Source of the DNA: CAYFPX01 sp964519895
GTDB lineage: Bacteria; Myxococcota_A; UBA796; CAJQPC01
Assembly: GCA_964519895.1 (NCBI GenBank)
Contig: CAZFLE010000001.1
Coordinates: forward strand, 1 to 64,000
Reading direction: 5' to 3'
DNA length: 64,000 nucleotides
Each line of letters begins with the position of its first letter. The first letter of the stretch is position 1. Under the pieces are notes generated by a model. It saw only the letters and a program-made list of their open reading frames with translations, was not told the origin of the DNA and did not search any database. The position numbers were made by a program, and so were the translations under genes. Below, one piece after another: positions 33,953 to 42,203 of the stretch.

Positions 33953-36402
33953 CAGGCGTCCTCTTCAGAGGGGGAGAACCGCTCGGCCAGGCCGAGCCCG
34001 GCGCTGATCAGCACGCCGTCGGCCACCAGGGCCAGGATGATGATCAGGCCCAGGAGCACGCCCATCAGGGCGATGGGACGCAGCAGGCTGACGATCAGGG
34101 TACCGAAGCCGATCGACAGCGCCAGGCTCGTGCCGGCGATGGGCACGCCGGCGTCCCGGACCATGCCGATCAAGGCGTCGCGGCGAGAGCGCCCGGCCCG
34201 CAGGTGCTGGGACAGGTGGCCGATGGCGAACGTGGAATCATCCACGATTAGTCCAATACTTAGAATGACCGCGACCAGGGTCGGCGTTGAGATCGGATCG
34301 CCGAGCCAGCCGAACACACCCAGCGCGATCGGGATCGGCGGCAGGTTGGGCAGGATCAGCAGCGGAAGCAGGCTCGGCCGGACCAGCGCGAAGACCGTGC
34401 CCAGGAAGAGTGCGATGAGGCTCAGCGCCCAGATGAGCCCACTGTAGAGCTCGGCCTGGGTGACGTTCTCCATGCTCCACCAGACCGCGATGGTGCCGTC
34501 GATGGAGACGGTGGCTTCGGGGAAGTGCCGCTGGGCCAGGCGGGTGACCTCGGCTTCGATGACCGGGCCCCCTCGGGTCCAGACCGGGTCGGTCAGCACC
34601 ATCAGCCGGGTGTGCAGGTCTGGCGCAAAGTCCCGGTCCGGGGTCAGCAGTCCCAGCAGGGGCAGCTCCTGGCGGTCCAGCACGTCTTCCGTGCGGGCCG
34701 GCAGGCCGTCGGTGCACTGCCAGTCCTCAAAGGCCAGGCAGCCGGACCCGGCCATGTCGACCAGCGACACGACCTCGCGGACCGGACTCGCCTCTGGGAA
34801 GGCGCTCGATGCCAGCAGGTCCCGCTCGAACGCCGACAGGCGCACCAGCATCTCCCGCTGGTTCCAGCGCAGCGTGCCCTGCTCGGGGAGCTCCAGGAGC
34901 ACGTAGTAGGGCACCAGCGGGAAGCGCTGCTGCACGTCCTCCTGGCGCAGGGACACGTCGGACTCCGGCCCGAAGTAGTAGGCCACGTTGCTGTCCAGCA
35001 GCCCCTCGTCGACCAGCTTCACCGTCCCGGCCACGCCCACGGCGAAGACCAGGGCCGACCCCGCGAGGGTGCGCACCGGGTGGTCGAAGCACCACGTGGC
35101 CGTCCAGACCAGGGTGCGCTCCACCGCGTCGGACGGGGGCGTGGTGATCGGGACGTCGTAGCGCTTCAGCAGGGCCGGCAAGAGCGTCACGGCAGTCACG
35201 AAGGACAGGGAGATCCCGATCGCTGTGAACAGGCCATAGGTCGCCATCGACGGCACCGAGGAGCTGGCCAGCGCGCTCAGGGCGATCACGCTCGTCACGA
35301 CGGTCAACAGGTGGGGGCCGATCACGTGGGACACAGCCCACTCGACGGCGTCGTCGATGCTGGCGCCGTCCATCCGGCGCTCCAAGTACGCCCAGCCGTG
35401 ATGGCAGGCGCCGGCCACGCCCAGGAGCATCACCGCCGTCAGCACGGAGCTGGACAACCAATCCATCCGATGGCCGGTCAACAGGAAGGGCAACAGCGTC
35501 AGGGCCTGGCCCTGGAGGACCGCGACCACGGTCAGGACCACCAGCCGCTTGTGGCGGAAGAGCCACCACAGGACCAGCACGATCACCAGGTTGGCGATCA
35601 TCAGGTTGACCCCGGCCACGAACGCGATCGCCAGCACCATCTCGCCCAGGGTGGACGGCACCCCGATGACCGTCACGGTCCAGCAGCCTTGTTGGGAGCG
35701 GTCCTCGCAGACCGGCTGCCCCTGTTCGGTCAACACCCGGGCCGCGGCCGCCGCCAGGCCCGTGTCCAGGCGCTGACGCCACGTGTCCCGGTTGCCGATC
35801 TCTTCGGACAGGAAGGGGTAGTAGAGCCAGCTGCCCCGGCGCTCGGCCCGGGTCGTGACCGTGCTGGCGAGCGGGTCGAGCGCCAGTCGCTCTGCGAAGT
35901 CCTGCAGGTCCCGTGGGTCGACGGACCGGGAGCTGGCCAGGCCGATCGGTGCCCCCGGCAGGGTTCCGGCCCAGTGCACCCGGGAGATCCCATGGAGCAT
36001 CAAGCTGCTCGACAGACCTTGTTGTGCCTGCAGCTCCTCGACGGGGTCCATGCCGGCCGGCGCTCGGGCCTCGAGCATGAACACCTCTTCGCCCGGGTAC
36101 AGGTCGAGCATGTTCAGGTAGGCCTGGATGCGAGCCGATGTGATGCCCAGCGTGTGGGTCATGGAGTTGTCGAACAGCAGGACGACGGCCTGGTCCAGGA
36201 CCTCCATCGCGGTGGGCGGCTCCAAGCCCGGCTTCGGGTGCCGCACCTCTTCCAGCGTGGGCGCCAGGCCGCTGTAGAGCCTGGCGCAGACCAGGATGAA
36301 CAGCGTGGTGGTGATCAGCGCGTGCACGGCCACGGTCCAGGCCGGGCGGCGTGAGAGCGCGAGCACGCGCTGCGCGAAGGGGGAGACCGGGGACGTCGAC
36401 AT
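33952..36402 (-). CDS. RND/MMPL-family membrane protein, 816 aa
   Basis: ATG 36402 is the start with no strong ribosome site. The protein has a first helix (VAVHALITTTLFILVCA), a ~190-residue periplasmic loop, then five clustered helices (for example LMIANLVIVLVLWWLF, VLTAVMLLGVAGACHHGW), a second half with another large loop, and a final helix cluster with LVAVILSIGLIVDDSTFAIG. This is the pseudo-duplicated layout of MMPL/RND and SSD-type transporters, which export lipids or couple to the proton gradient. The GLIVDDS motif matches the RND GxxxDD signature. It is the first gene of the five-gene operon and shares a promoter region with the divergent gene at 36502. Confidence 0.8.
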   Translation of the reverse strand: MSTSPVSPFAQRVLALSRRPAWTVAVHALITTTLFILVCARLYSGLAPTLEEVRHPKPGLEPPTAMEVLDQAVVLLFDNSMTHTLGITSARIQAYLNMLDLYPGEEVFMLEARAPAGMDPVEELQAQQGLSSSLMLHGISRVHWAGTLPGAPIGLASSRSVDPRDLQDFAERLALDPLASTVTTRAERRGSWLYYPFLSEEIGNRDTWRQRLDTGLAAAAARVLTEQGQPVCEDRSQQGCWTVTVIGVPSTLGEMVLAIAFVAGVNLMIANLVIVLVLWWLFRHKRLVVLTVVAVLQGQALTLLPFLLTGHRMDWLSSSVLTAVMLLGVAGACHHGWAYLERRMDGASIDDAVEWAVSHVIGPHLLTVVTSVIALSALASSSVPSMATYGLFTAIGISLSFVTAVTLLPALLKRYDVPITTPPSDAVERTLVWTATWCFDHPVRTLAGSALVFAVGVAGTVKLVDEGLLDSNVAYYFGPESDVSLRQEDVQQRFPLVPYYVLLELPEQGTLRWNQREMLVRLSAFERDLLASSAFPEASPVREVVSLVDMAGSGCLAFEDWQCTDGLPARTEDVLDRQELPLLGLLTPDRDFAPDLHTRLMVLTDPVWTRGGPVIEAEVTRLAQRHFPEATVSIDGTIAVWWSMENVTQAELYSGLIWALSLIALFLGTVFALVRPSLLPLLILPNLPPIPIALGVFGWLGDPISTPTLVAVILSIGLIVDDSTFAIGHLSQHLRAGRSRRDALIGMVRDAGVPIAGTSLALSIGFGTLIVSLLRPIALMGVLLGLIIILALVADGVLISAGLGLAERFSPSEEDA

Positions 36403-36442
36403 CCCGGGCAGGGTAGAGACGCCCCAGCGGCGGGTGCCCCCA

Positions 36443-36452
36443 GGAATATTCC
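36443..36452. promoter_or_regulatory. palindrome GGAATATTCC, candidate operator
   Basis: A perfect palindrome between divergent genes, 41 bp from ATG 36402 and 50 bp from ATG 36502, so it could control both. Same form as the sites at 1151, 4770 and 19689. Confidence 0.5.
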
Positions 36453-36501
36453 GAGAGCCGTCGCTGGTCCCCACCCCCCTAAGGTCGCGGTGGAGGTCTT
36501 C

Positions 36502-37146
36502 ATGCAGCTGTTCCTCGCCGCCCTGCTCGCCGCTTGCGCCACCGGTCCGACGGGCCCTGAGCACACCCAGGTCGATCACCCGGCGGTGAGCCTCGGCACG
36601 CCCCTGGCGGTGGCCCTGTCCCTCGAGGCCCGTGCCGATGGCGGTCACGCGGTGGTCTGGCAGCTCGATGTGGTGCGAGGCGATGACCGTCTGGCACTCG
36701 AGGCCGTCCGGATGGCGTCGGGAGAGCCCTGTGGCGCCCGGCTCTCCCTGGTCCTGGACGGCGAGGACTCCTCGCTGGCCCTGGCAGACGCCGCCACCTC
36801 CTGCACCGGCGGGGGCCTGCCCTGGCGCGACGAGTTGTTCGCCATCCCCCTGCTGCTCCTGGCCGAGCCCGCCGGCGCCCATTGGTGGAAGGACGAGCGA
36901 GGAGGGTCAGCCGCGGACTGTGTCGAGTCCTCGTGGCTGACAGAGTCGACCCAGGCCGGAGAGCGCCCGCGCGAGATCTGCTACGTCCAGGGCGAGGCTT
37001 CGGCCTGGCCGGCAGAGGTCTGGATCGACGGTCAGGCCGTGCAGAGTCCGGAGTGGCTGGAGCTGGATGACGGTGCCGTCCCCAGCACGGTCCGCGTCGA
37101 GCGTCCAGGGGTCGACCCGGTCGCGTTCACCTTGAGCACGCGGTAG
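36502..37146 (+). CDS. lipoprotein of unknown function, 214 aa
   Basis: ATG 36502 has GGAGG 7 nt upstream; the in-frame GTG at 36490 is less likely. MQLFLAALLAAC is a short lipoprotein signal (lipobox LAAC). The mature part is beta-rich, with five Cys (GEPCGAR, ATSCTGG, AADCVES, REICYVQ) and many Trp. Divergent from the NTPase operon across a GGAATATTCC palindrome; possibly co-regulated. No family recognised. Confidence 0.6.
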   Translation: MQLFLAALLAACATGPTGPEHTQVDHPAVSLGTPLAVALSLEARADGGHAVVWQLDVVRGDDRLALEAVRMASGEPCGARLSLVLDGEDSSLALADAATSCTGGGLPWRDELFAIPLLLLAEPAGAHWWKDERGGSAADCVESSWLTESTQAGERPREICYVQGEASAWPAEVWIDGQAVQSPEWLELDDGAVPSTVRVERPGVDPVAFTLSTR

Positions 37147-37157
37147 CGCCCAGTGAC

Positions 37158-39860
37158 CTACCCACAGCTCGTGTCATCACACACGAACGACGCGTCGTCC
37201 CCCGCCTCGTACGCCAGGCTCCCGTAGTAGGTCCGGATCCCACCGTCGGCGCCGTCGCTGTCCGCGTAGTCACAGGTGTCCGACGTCCAGTCCCCTGCGT
37301 AGTAGACGTAGACCTGGTGGTCGTCGTAGTGGGTACTGGTGTTGTCGGTGATGCCGGCGTCCGAGCTCGCAGAGCCCTCGCAGATCACATCGCCGTAGGT
37401 CCAGATGCCAGGACCGGTGTAGTCGGCGTGGTTCCCGCTCACCGTGGTCTCCGACAGGTTGAGCCACGTGCTGGAGCTCTGGACCGAGATCCCCCCTCCG
37501 TAGCCATCGGATGTGTTGTCCGACACGTCGCTGGTGATCAGGTCGACCGTGCCGCCGGAGAAGCACGCGCCCCCGCCATAGGCCGACGCGGANNNNNNNN
37601 NNNNNNNNNNNNNNNNNNNNNNNNNNNNNNNNNNNNNNNNNNNNNNNNNNNNNNNNNNNNNNNNNNNNNNNNNNNNNNNNNNNNNNNNNNNNTTGAACTC
37701 GGCCACGTAGTAGAAGTAGCCACAGCCCCCGCTGCCGGTCGACGCACCGCCGGTCAGCGTGAGCCCCTCCAGCGTGATGTAGCTGCCGGGGTAGGAGTCG
37801 TAGAAATAGACGACCCGGTCGCTGTCGCCGCCGTCCAGGACCACCTGGTCGCTGCCGGTGCCGGTGATCGACTGGTGCACGTAGCTGTCGGGGTAGAGCG
37901 TCAGGTTCACGTAGTAGGTGCCCGGACAGATGCGCAGGTCGGTGTAGTAGGCGGTGGTGAGCGCGGCGGGGCTGTCGGCGGTGCCCGCCGCGAAGTCGGC
38001 CGACCAGTCCGTCCACAGCCCGGTGCTGGTGTCCTGGAGCGAGACCAGGCCGTCCTCGTCGCTCTCGCTCCACGAACCTGCGGTGTCGCAGTCGTTGGCC
38101 TGGCCGTCGCAGAGAGCCATCGCGCCCGGGTACACGTCGGGGCTGGTGTCGTCGCAGTCGGTGGCGTCTGCGCTGGTGCCGCTGGGGGCGTCGCAGGCGT
38201 CGGTCGTGCTGCCCGCGTCGCCGTAGCCGTCCCCGTCGCTGTCCGCGTACCAGGTGCTCGCGGCGCCGACGGAGGCGTCGCCGTCGTCGCAGTCGTCGGT
38301 GTTGTCGGTGTAGGACGCCGGCACCTCGCAGGCCGCGGTCGTGCTGTAGGGGTCGCCCAGACCGTCGCCGTCGGCGTCGGCGTACCAGGTACCGGCGTCG
38401 TCGGCGCCGTCCTCGTCGACCACGTGGTCGCAGTCGTTGTCCACCCCGTCGCAGAGCTCGGCGGCGGCAGGGGACACGCTGGCGTCGCCGTCGTCGCAGT
38501 CCGTGCTCCAGGCCACGGTGTTCGACGGCGCGTCGCAGGCCGCGGTCCCGTCGGACAGCAGTCCGTAGCCGTCGCCGTCGGCGTCGCCGTACCAGGTGGG
38601 GGCGTCGGTGCTGTCCTCGTCCACCGTGCCGTCGCAGTCCGTGTCCACGCCGTCGCAGGTCTCGGTGGCGCCGGGGTGGGTGCCGGCGTGGGTGTCGTCG
38701 CAGTCCGTCGCTTCGTCCACGTGCTGGGCCGGGGCCTCGCAGCCGGTGGTGGTCGCGTCCGGGTCGCCGAAGCCGTCGCCGTCGGCGTCCTGGTGCCAGA
38801 TGAGCTCTGGGTTCACCGCGGCGTCCCGGTCGTCGCAGTCCGAGGCGTCGGCCACGGTGTTCGCGGGCTGGTCACAGGCCTGGGTCGCCGCGTCGGGGTC
38901 GCCGTAGCTGTCCCCGTCTGCGTCGGCGTACCAGGTGCTGGCGTCCCTCGCGTCTTCGTCGACCGACCCGTCGCAGTCTTGGTCTGTGTCGTCGCAGTCC
39001 TCGGTGGCGGCGGGGTGGACCGCGTCGTCGTCGTCGTCGCAGTCGCCGCCCTGGTCCGTGTGCCCGCTGCTGGGGCTGCAGGCCAGCTCGGCGTGGTCCA
39101 GGTCGTCGTCGCCCCAGCCGTCGCCGTCGCTGTCGGCGAGCCAGTAGACGCTGTCGGTGGCCTGCTCGTCGATGGCGTCGTCGCAGTCCCGGTCCACGCC
39201 ATCGCAGAATTCGGGCGCACCGGGGTACGTCGCGGCGTCGTTGTCGTCGCAGTCGCCGGTCTCGGCCGTGTGGCCCTCGAGTGGGTCGCAGTTCTCCAGG
39301 GAGACGTCCCCGCCCACGCCGTCGCCGTCCACGTCGCGGTACCAGACCGGCACGGCTTCGTCGATCTCGCCGTCCTGGTCGTTGTCCAGGCCGTCGCAGA
39401 GCTCGGGGGCGTCGGGGTAGACCGTCGGGTCGTCGTCGTCCCAGTCGTCGCCGTTGTCGACCTGGCCGGGCTCGGCGTCGCAGGCGAGGGTCGTCTCGCT
39501 GGCATCGCCGAAGCCGTCCTGGTCCTGGTCGGCGTACCAGGTCACCCAGTCGTCCTCGTCGGTGGCCCCGTCGCAGTCGGTGTCCCGGCCGTCGCAGGAG
39601 TCGTAGGCCCCCGGGTAGATGTTGGCGTCGGCGTCGTCGCAGTCGCCGCTGTCCAGGGTCCAGTCGCCCACCGTGGGTTCTTCGCACTGGCTCACCGCGC
39701 CTGCGGTGCTGCCGTGGCTGTCGCCGTCGGCGTCGGGGTGCCAGAGCTGCTCTTCGCAGGCGGTGACGAAGTCCCCGGTGTCGCCCGGGTTGTCGATGCC
39801 CAGGTTGCGACAGCCTGGGAGGAGGAGGAGCGCCAGGAGGAGGGGGGAGGGGCGGGCCAT
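37158..39860 (-). CDS. MopE-repeat lipoprotein with C-terminal beta-helix domain
   Basis: ATG 39860 has GGGAG 9 nt upstream. Lipoprotein signal MARPSPLLLALLLLPGC. About eleven MopE repeats alternate with the linker WYADxDGDGYGDPxxxxxAC, typical of myxobacterial surface proteins; ligands are Asp/Asn with paired Cys. After about residue 670 the sequence becomes a parallel beta-helix (LTLTGGASTGSGGCGYF, LSETTVSGNHADYTGPGIW). 100 N break the beta-helix part (37593-37692). It ends FVCDDTSCG. Likely a surface adhesin or matrix protein. Confidence 0.8.
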   Translation of the reverse strand: MARPSPLLLALLLLPGCRNLGIDNPGDTGDFVTACEEQLWHPDADGDSHGSTAGAVSQCEEPTVGDWTLDSGDCDDADANIYPGAYDSCDGRDTDCDGATDEDDWVTWYADQDQDGFGDASETTLACDAEPGQVDNGDDWDDDDPTVYPDAPELCDGLDNDQDGEIDEAVPVWYRDVDGDGVGGDVSLENCDPLEGHTAETGDCDDNDAATYPGAPEFCDGVDRDCDDAIDEQATDSVYWLADSDGDGWGDDDLDHAELACSPSSGHTDQGGDCDDDDDAVHPAATEDCDDTDQDCDGSVDEDARDASTWYADADGDSYGDPDAATQACDQPANTVADASDCDDRDAAVNPELIWHQDADGDGFGDPDATTTGCEAPAQHVDEATDCDDTHAGTHPGATETCDGVDTDCDGTVDEDSTDAPTWYGDADGDGYGLLSDGTAACDAPSNTVAWSTDCDDGDASVSPAAAELCDGVDNDCDHVVDEDGADDAGTWYADADGDGLGDPYSTTAACEVPASYTDNTDDCDDGDASVGAASTWYADSDGDGYGDAGSTTDACDAPSGTSADATDCDDTSPDVYPGAMALCDGQANDCDTAGSWSESDEDGLVSLQDTSTGLWTDWSADFAAGTADSPAALTTAYYTDLRICPGTYYVNLTLYPDSYVHQSITGTGSDQVVLDGGDSDRVVYFYDSYPGSYITLEGLTLTGGASTGSGGCGYFYYVAEFXXXXXXXXXXXXXXXXXXXXXXXXXXXXXXXXXXSASAYGGGACFSGGTVDLITSDVSDNTSDGYGGGISVQSSSTWLNLSETTVSGNHADYTGPGIWTYGDVICEGSASSDAGITDNTSTHYDDHQVYVYYAGDWTSDTCDYADSDGADGGIRTYYGSLAYEAGDDASFVCDDTSCG
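37593..37692. other. assembly gap (100 N) in the MopE/beta-helix gene
   Basis: 100 N of nominal length. The flanks are not duplicated, so real sequence, probably beta-helix repeats, is missing. The minus-strand frame is open on both sides. Confidence 0.95.
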
Positions 39861-39889
39861 CGTGGCTCCCGTGCCGGGGGGGTCGATCA

Positions 39890-40300
39890 TTATGGCGCGG
39901 GACCCCTGCGCGAGGTGGTGGGGAAGGCGGCCTCGAGGGCCCGGTCCCAGGTCTTGATCTGTCGCACGCCGCGGCGCTGGCAGCACGCCAGGTGGAGCAG
40001 GTCCCTGGCGGTGAGCGAGGGCCAGGTCCGGGCCAGCTCTCGGGCGAGCAGGACGTCGGTCGGCTCGACGGGCCACACCTGGGCCCCAGAGGCGGCGATC
40101 AGGGACAGAGCGTCGTCGAGCACCTGGGGCCTACGGGTGGCCAGGTAGACGTGCACGAGCTCCTGGAGCACTTCGGCAGAGAGCACGGCAGGAGGAGCCT
40201 CTCCGGCTGCCACCTGTCGCAGGAAGTCCCGGGCGGACTGACGATGCGGGTGGGGCCGTCCGACCGCGTACATCCACACGTTGCTGTCGACGAAGATCAC
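39890..40300 (-). CDS. vapC: PIN-domain toxin of a VapBC-type module, 136 aa
   Basis: ATG 40300 overlaps the antitoxin stop in ATGA. The PIN-domain acidic residues are visible: Asp5 in IFVDSNVW, Glu in EVLQELVH, Asp in SLTARDLLHLA, and a final Asp in KTWDRALE. PIN toxins are magnesium-dependent ribonucleases that cleave tRNA or mRNA. Length is normal. The ATGA overlap with an upstream RHH-type antitoxin gene supports a toxin-antitoxin pair. Confidence 0.85.
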   Translation of the reverse strand: MIFVDSNVWMYAVGRPHPHRQSARDFLRQVAAGEAPPAVLSAEVLQELVHVYLATRRPQVLDDALSLIAASGAQVWPVEPTDVLLARELARTWPSLTARDLLHLACCQRRGVRQIKTWDRALEAAFPTTSRRGPAP

Positions 40301-40575
40301 GTCTCGGAGCGCCCTGAAGCCAGGCCCTCGGCGACCAGCTGCTTGGCGTCCTCCCAGTCGAGCTCATGGCCCGTGCGCCTGGCATCGCAGTCCGCGAAGA
40401 AAGCGTCGAGCCCGGCCGCGTCGAAGGGGAACGGGACTTCTTGGGCGGCGGCGAGTCGATCCCGGGCGGCGGCCTTCATCCAGGCGGACAACGACAGCCG
40501 CTCCCGTCGGGCCTGGGCCCGAAAGGCCTCTCGTTCGGCGGGGTCGAGGACGACCTGGATGCGGCTGCTGGACAT
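40297..40575 (-). CDS. vapB: ribbon-helix-helix antitoxin, VapB-like, 92 aa
   Basis: ATG 40575. N-terminal ribbon-helix-helix pattern SRIQVVLDPAEREAFRAQAR then RLSLSAWMKAAARDRL; the C-terminus (AAGLDAFFADCDARRTG) would wrap the toxin. It acts as antitoxin and autorepressor. It overlaps the toxin gene by 4 bp. Confidence 0.8.
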   Translation of the reverse strand: MSSSRIQVVLDPAEREAFRAQARRERLSLSAWMKAAARDRLAAAQEVPFPFDAAGLDAFFADCDARRTGHELDWEDAKQLVAEGLASGRSET

Positions 40576-40708
40576 GGCGCAAGATACACATGGATCCTAC
40601 CCATGTCCATGTTTGGTGTGGCGCTACCACTTCGACCCCAGAATGACCAGGGAATCCGCCCTGACCTGAGCAGCCCGGGACCCCGTGCGGATCCCGGGCC
40701 GCTGGGGA

Positions 40709-42094
40709 TCAGCCGCCCAGGGGCGCGATCCACTGGGCCACGAAGGGCAGGTCGTGGGGCACCTCGGTCCAGGTCAGGCCGTCCGCCGAGCGCAGCAGCG
40801 TCTCGCCGGCGGCCATGAAGCCCTCGCTGGGCACGTGCACCACGTGGGTGATGTTGGCCACGCCGTCGGGCACGGACGCCGCCTCCCAGTGACTGCCATC
40901 GGTGCTCGTCAAGATGGCAGCGCTGCCGCCGGTGCCGTCCATGGCCATCACGAAGCGCCCCTCGCCGTAAGTCCCGTTGTAGCAGCGGCTGAACGCCCAC
41001 CCCGCGTGCTCGTCCAGGGTGGCCTGCTGCCACGTCTCGCCCCCGTCGTCCGAGAACCAGCCCGTGCCCCCGGAGTCGCCGATCACGACCCGTCCGTCGC
41101 CGGCCGTGATGCAGGAGTAGCTGGGGTGCCCCAGCTCCGGCGGCGCTGCGCTGGAGGTCCAGGTCTGCCCCTTGTCCTCGGTCCAGCTCCCGTCCAGGGA
41201 GACGAAGCGGTCGTCCGCCCAGGTCAGGGGGTAGCCGGGGCTCATTGGGGTCTCGGCCCAGCGCGTCCAGGTCCCTGCGGACCAGGTCCAGCCGCCGTCG
41301 TAGCCGCCGGCGAGCAGCGCGCCGTCGCCATACGCGGCCGCGCCGAGCCAGGTGTCCACCTCCTGGTCCCTGGCCAGGTTCTCAAAGGACGACCCGTCCG
41401 TCGTGGAGAGCAACATCGGTGAGCCGTCCCAGTCGTCCTGGCCTGTCATGAAGACCTGGCCGTCCATGGTGATCACCGACGTCACGTAGGGGTAGACGTC
41501 GAGGTCGGAGAGCCACTCCTTGACCGCGAGGGTCGTGATGGCGCCGTCCTCGTCCACTCGGACCACAGCGAGCTCCAGGTCCCACAGCACCAGGTAGTCG
41601 CCCTGGGTGGTCTTGCAGCTCAGGGTGGCCATGACCGGCTCGCCCAGGTCCTCGGTGTCGGTCCAGGGCAGGTCGGCGGCCTGGGTGTCCTCCAGGTCGG
41701 GGCCGAACCAGGTGGCCCTCCGGGTGAGGGTCACGGGGGTCTCGCCGGTCTTGTGGCAGTCGTAGGCCAGGGTGAGCTGCTCTTCGAGGATGTCACCTGT
41801 GGCCGAGAGCGTGCGCTCCCAGCCCACGCGGCCCTGCCCGTCGAAGGAGGCGATGCTGGGGTCGTCGATCGTCATCCAGTACTCCACGACCGGGTAGAGC
41901 TGGGTCTCGTCGAAGGCCGACGAGTCCGGCTCGAAGGTGGTGAGCACGTCGATGGTGAGCTGCTCGCCGGCGACCGAGAACGTGGAGTGATCCTGAAGGA
42001 TGCCGGTGGTGGTGTCCTCGGGGGCGTCGCTCTTGCAAGCGGTGGCGGCGATCAGGAACAGGGGGGCCAGCAGCGATTGGGTGGACATGCGCAC
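40709..42094 (-). CDS. lipoprotein with beta-propeller (BNR/sialidase-like) repeats, 461 aa
   Basis: The start is GTG 42094 (GGAG 7-10 nt upstream) or ATG 42088. Lipoprotein signal STQSLLAPLFLIAATAC. After a ~150-residue N-terminal domain the protein has repeated Asp-box-like units (TTDGSSFENL, TEDKGQTWTSS, SDDGGETWQQ, STDGSHWEAA, SADGLTWTEV), the hallmark of BNR/YCF48-type propellers. It is probably a surface or periplasmic binding protein. Downstream of the sulfatase-like gene by 109 bp on the same strand. Confidence 0.75.
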   Translation of the reverse strand: MRMSTQSLLAPLFLIAATACKSDAPEDTTTGILQDHSTFSVAGEQLTIDVLTTFEPDSSAFDETQLYPVVEYWMTIDDPSIASFDGQGRVGWERTLSATGDILEEQLTLAYDCHKTGETPVTLTRRATWFGPDLEDTQAADLPWTDTEDLGEPVMATLSCKTTQGDYLVLWDLELAVVRVDEDGAITTLAVKEWLSDLDVYPYVTSVITMDGQVFMTGQDDWDGSPMLLSTTDGSSFENLARDQEVDTWLGAAAYGDGALLAGGYDGGWTWSAGTWTRWAETPMSPGYPLTWADDRFVSLDGSWTEDKGQTWTSSAAPPELGHPSYSCITAGDGRVVIGDSGGTGWFSDDGGETWQQATLDEHAGWAFSRCYNGTYGEGRFVMAMDGTGGSAAILTSTDGSHWEAASVPDGVANITHVVHVPSEGFMAAGETLLRSADGLTWTEVPHDLPFVAQWIAPLGG

Positions 42095-42203
42095 GGGAGA
42101 CTCCGGGTGTGGGGGGAGGGCCGCGTCATCGCGGCTGCATCCAACCTCGCTCCCGGGGTGGGGTTCGGGGGGTCACAGGGGGTCACAGGTGGGGGCCTGG
42201 GTC

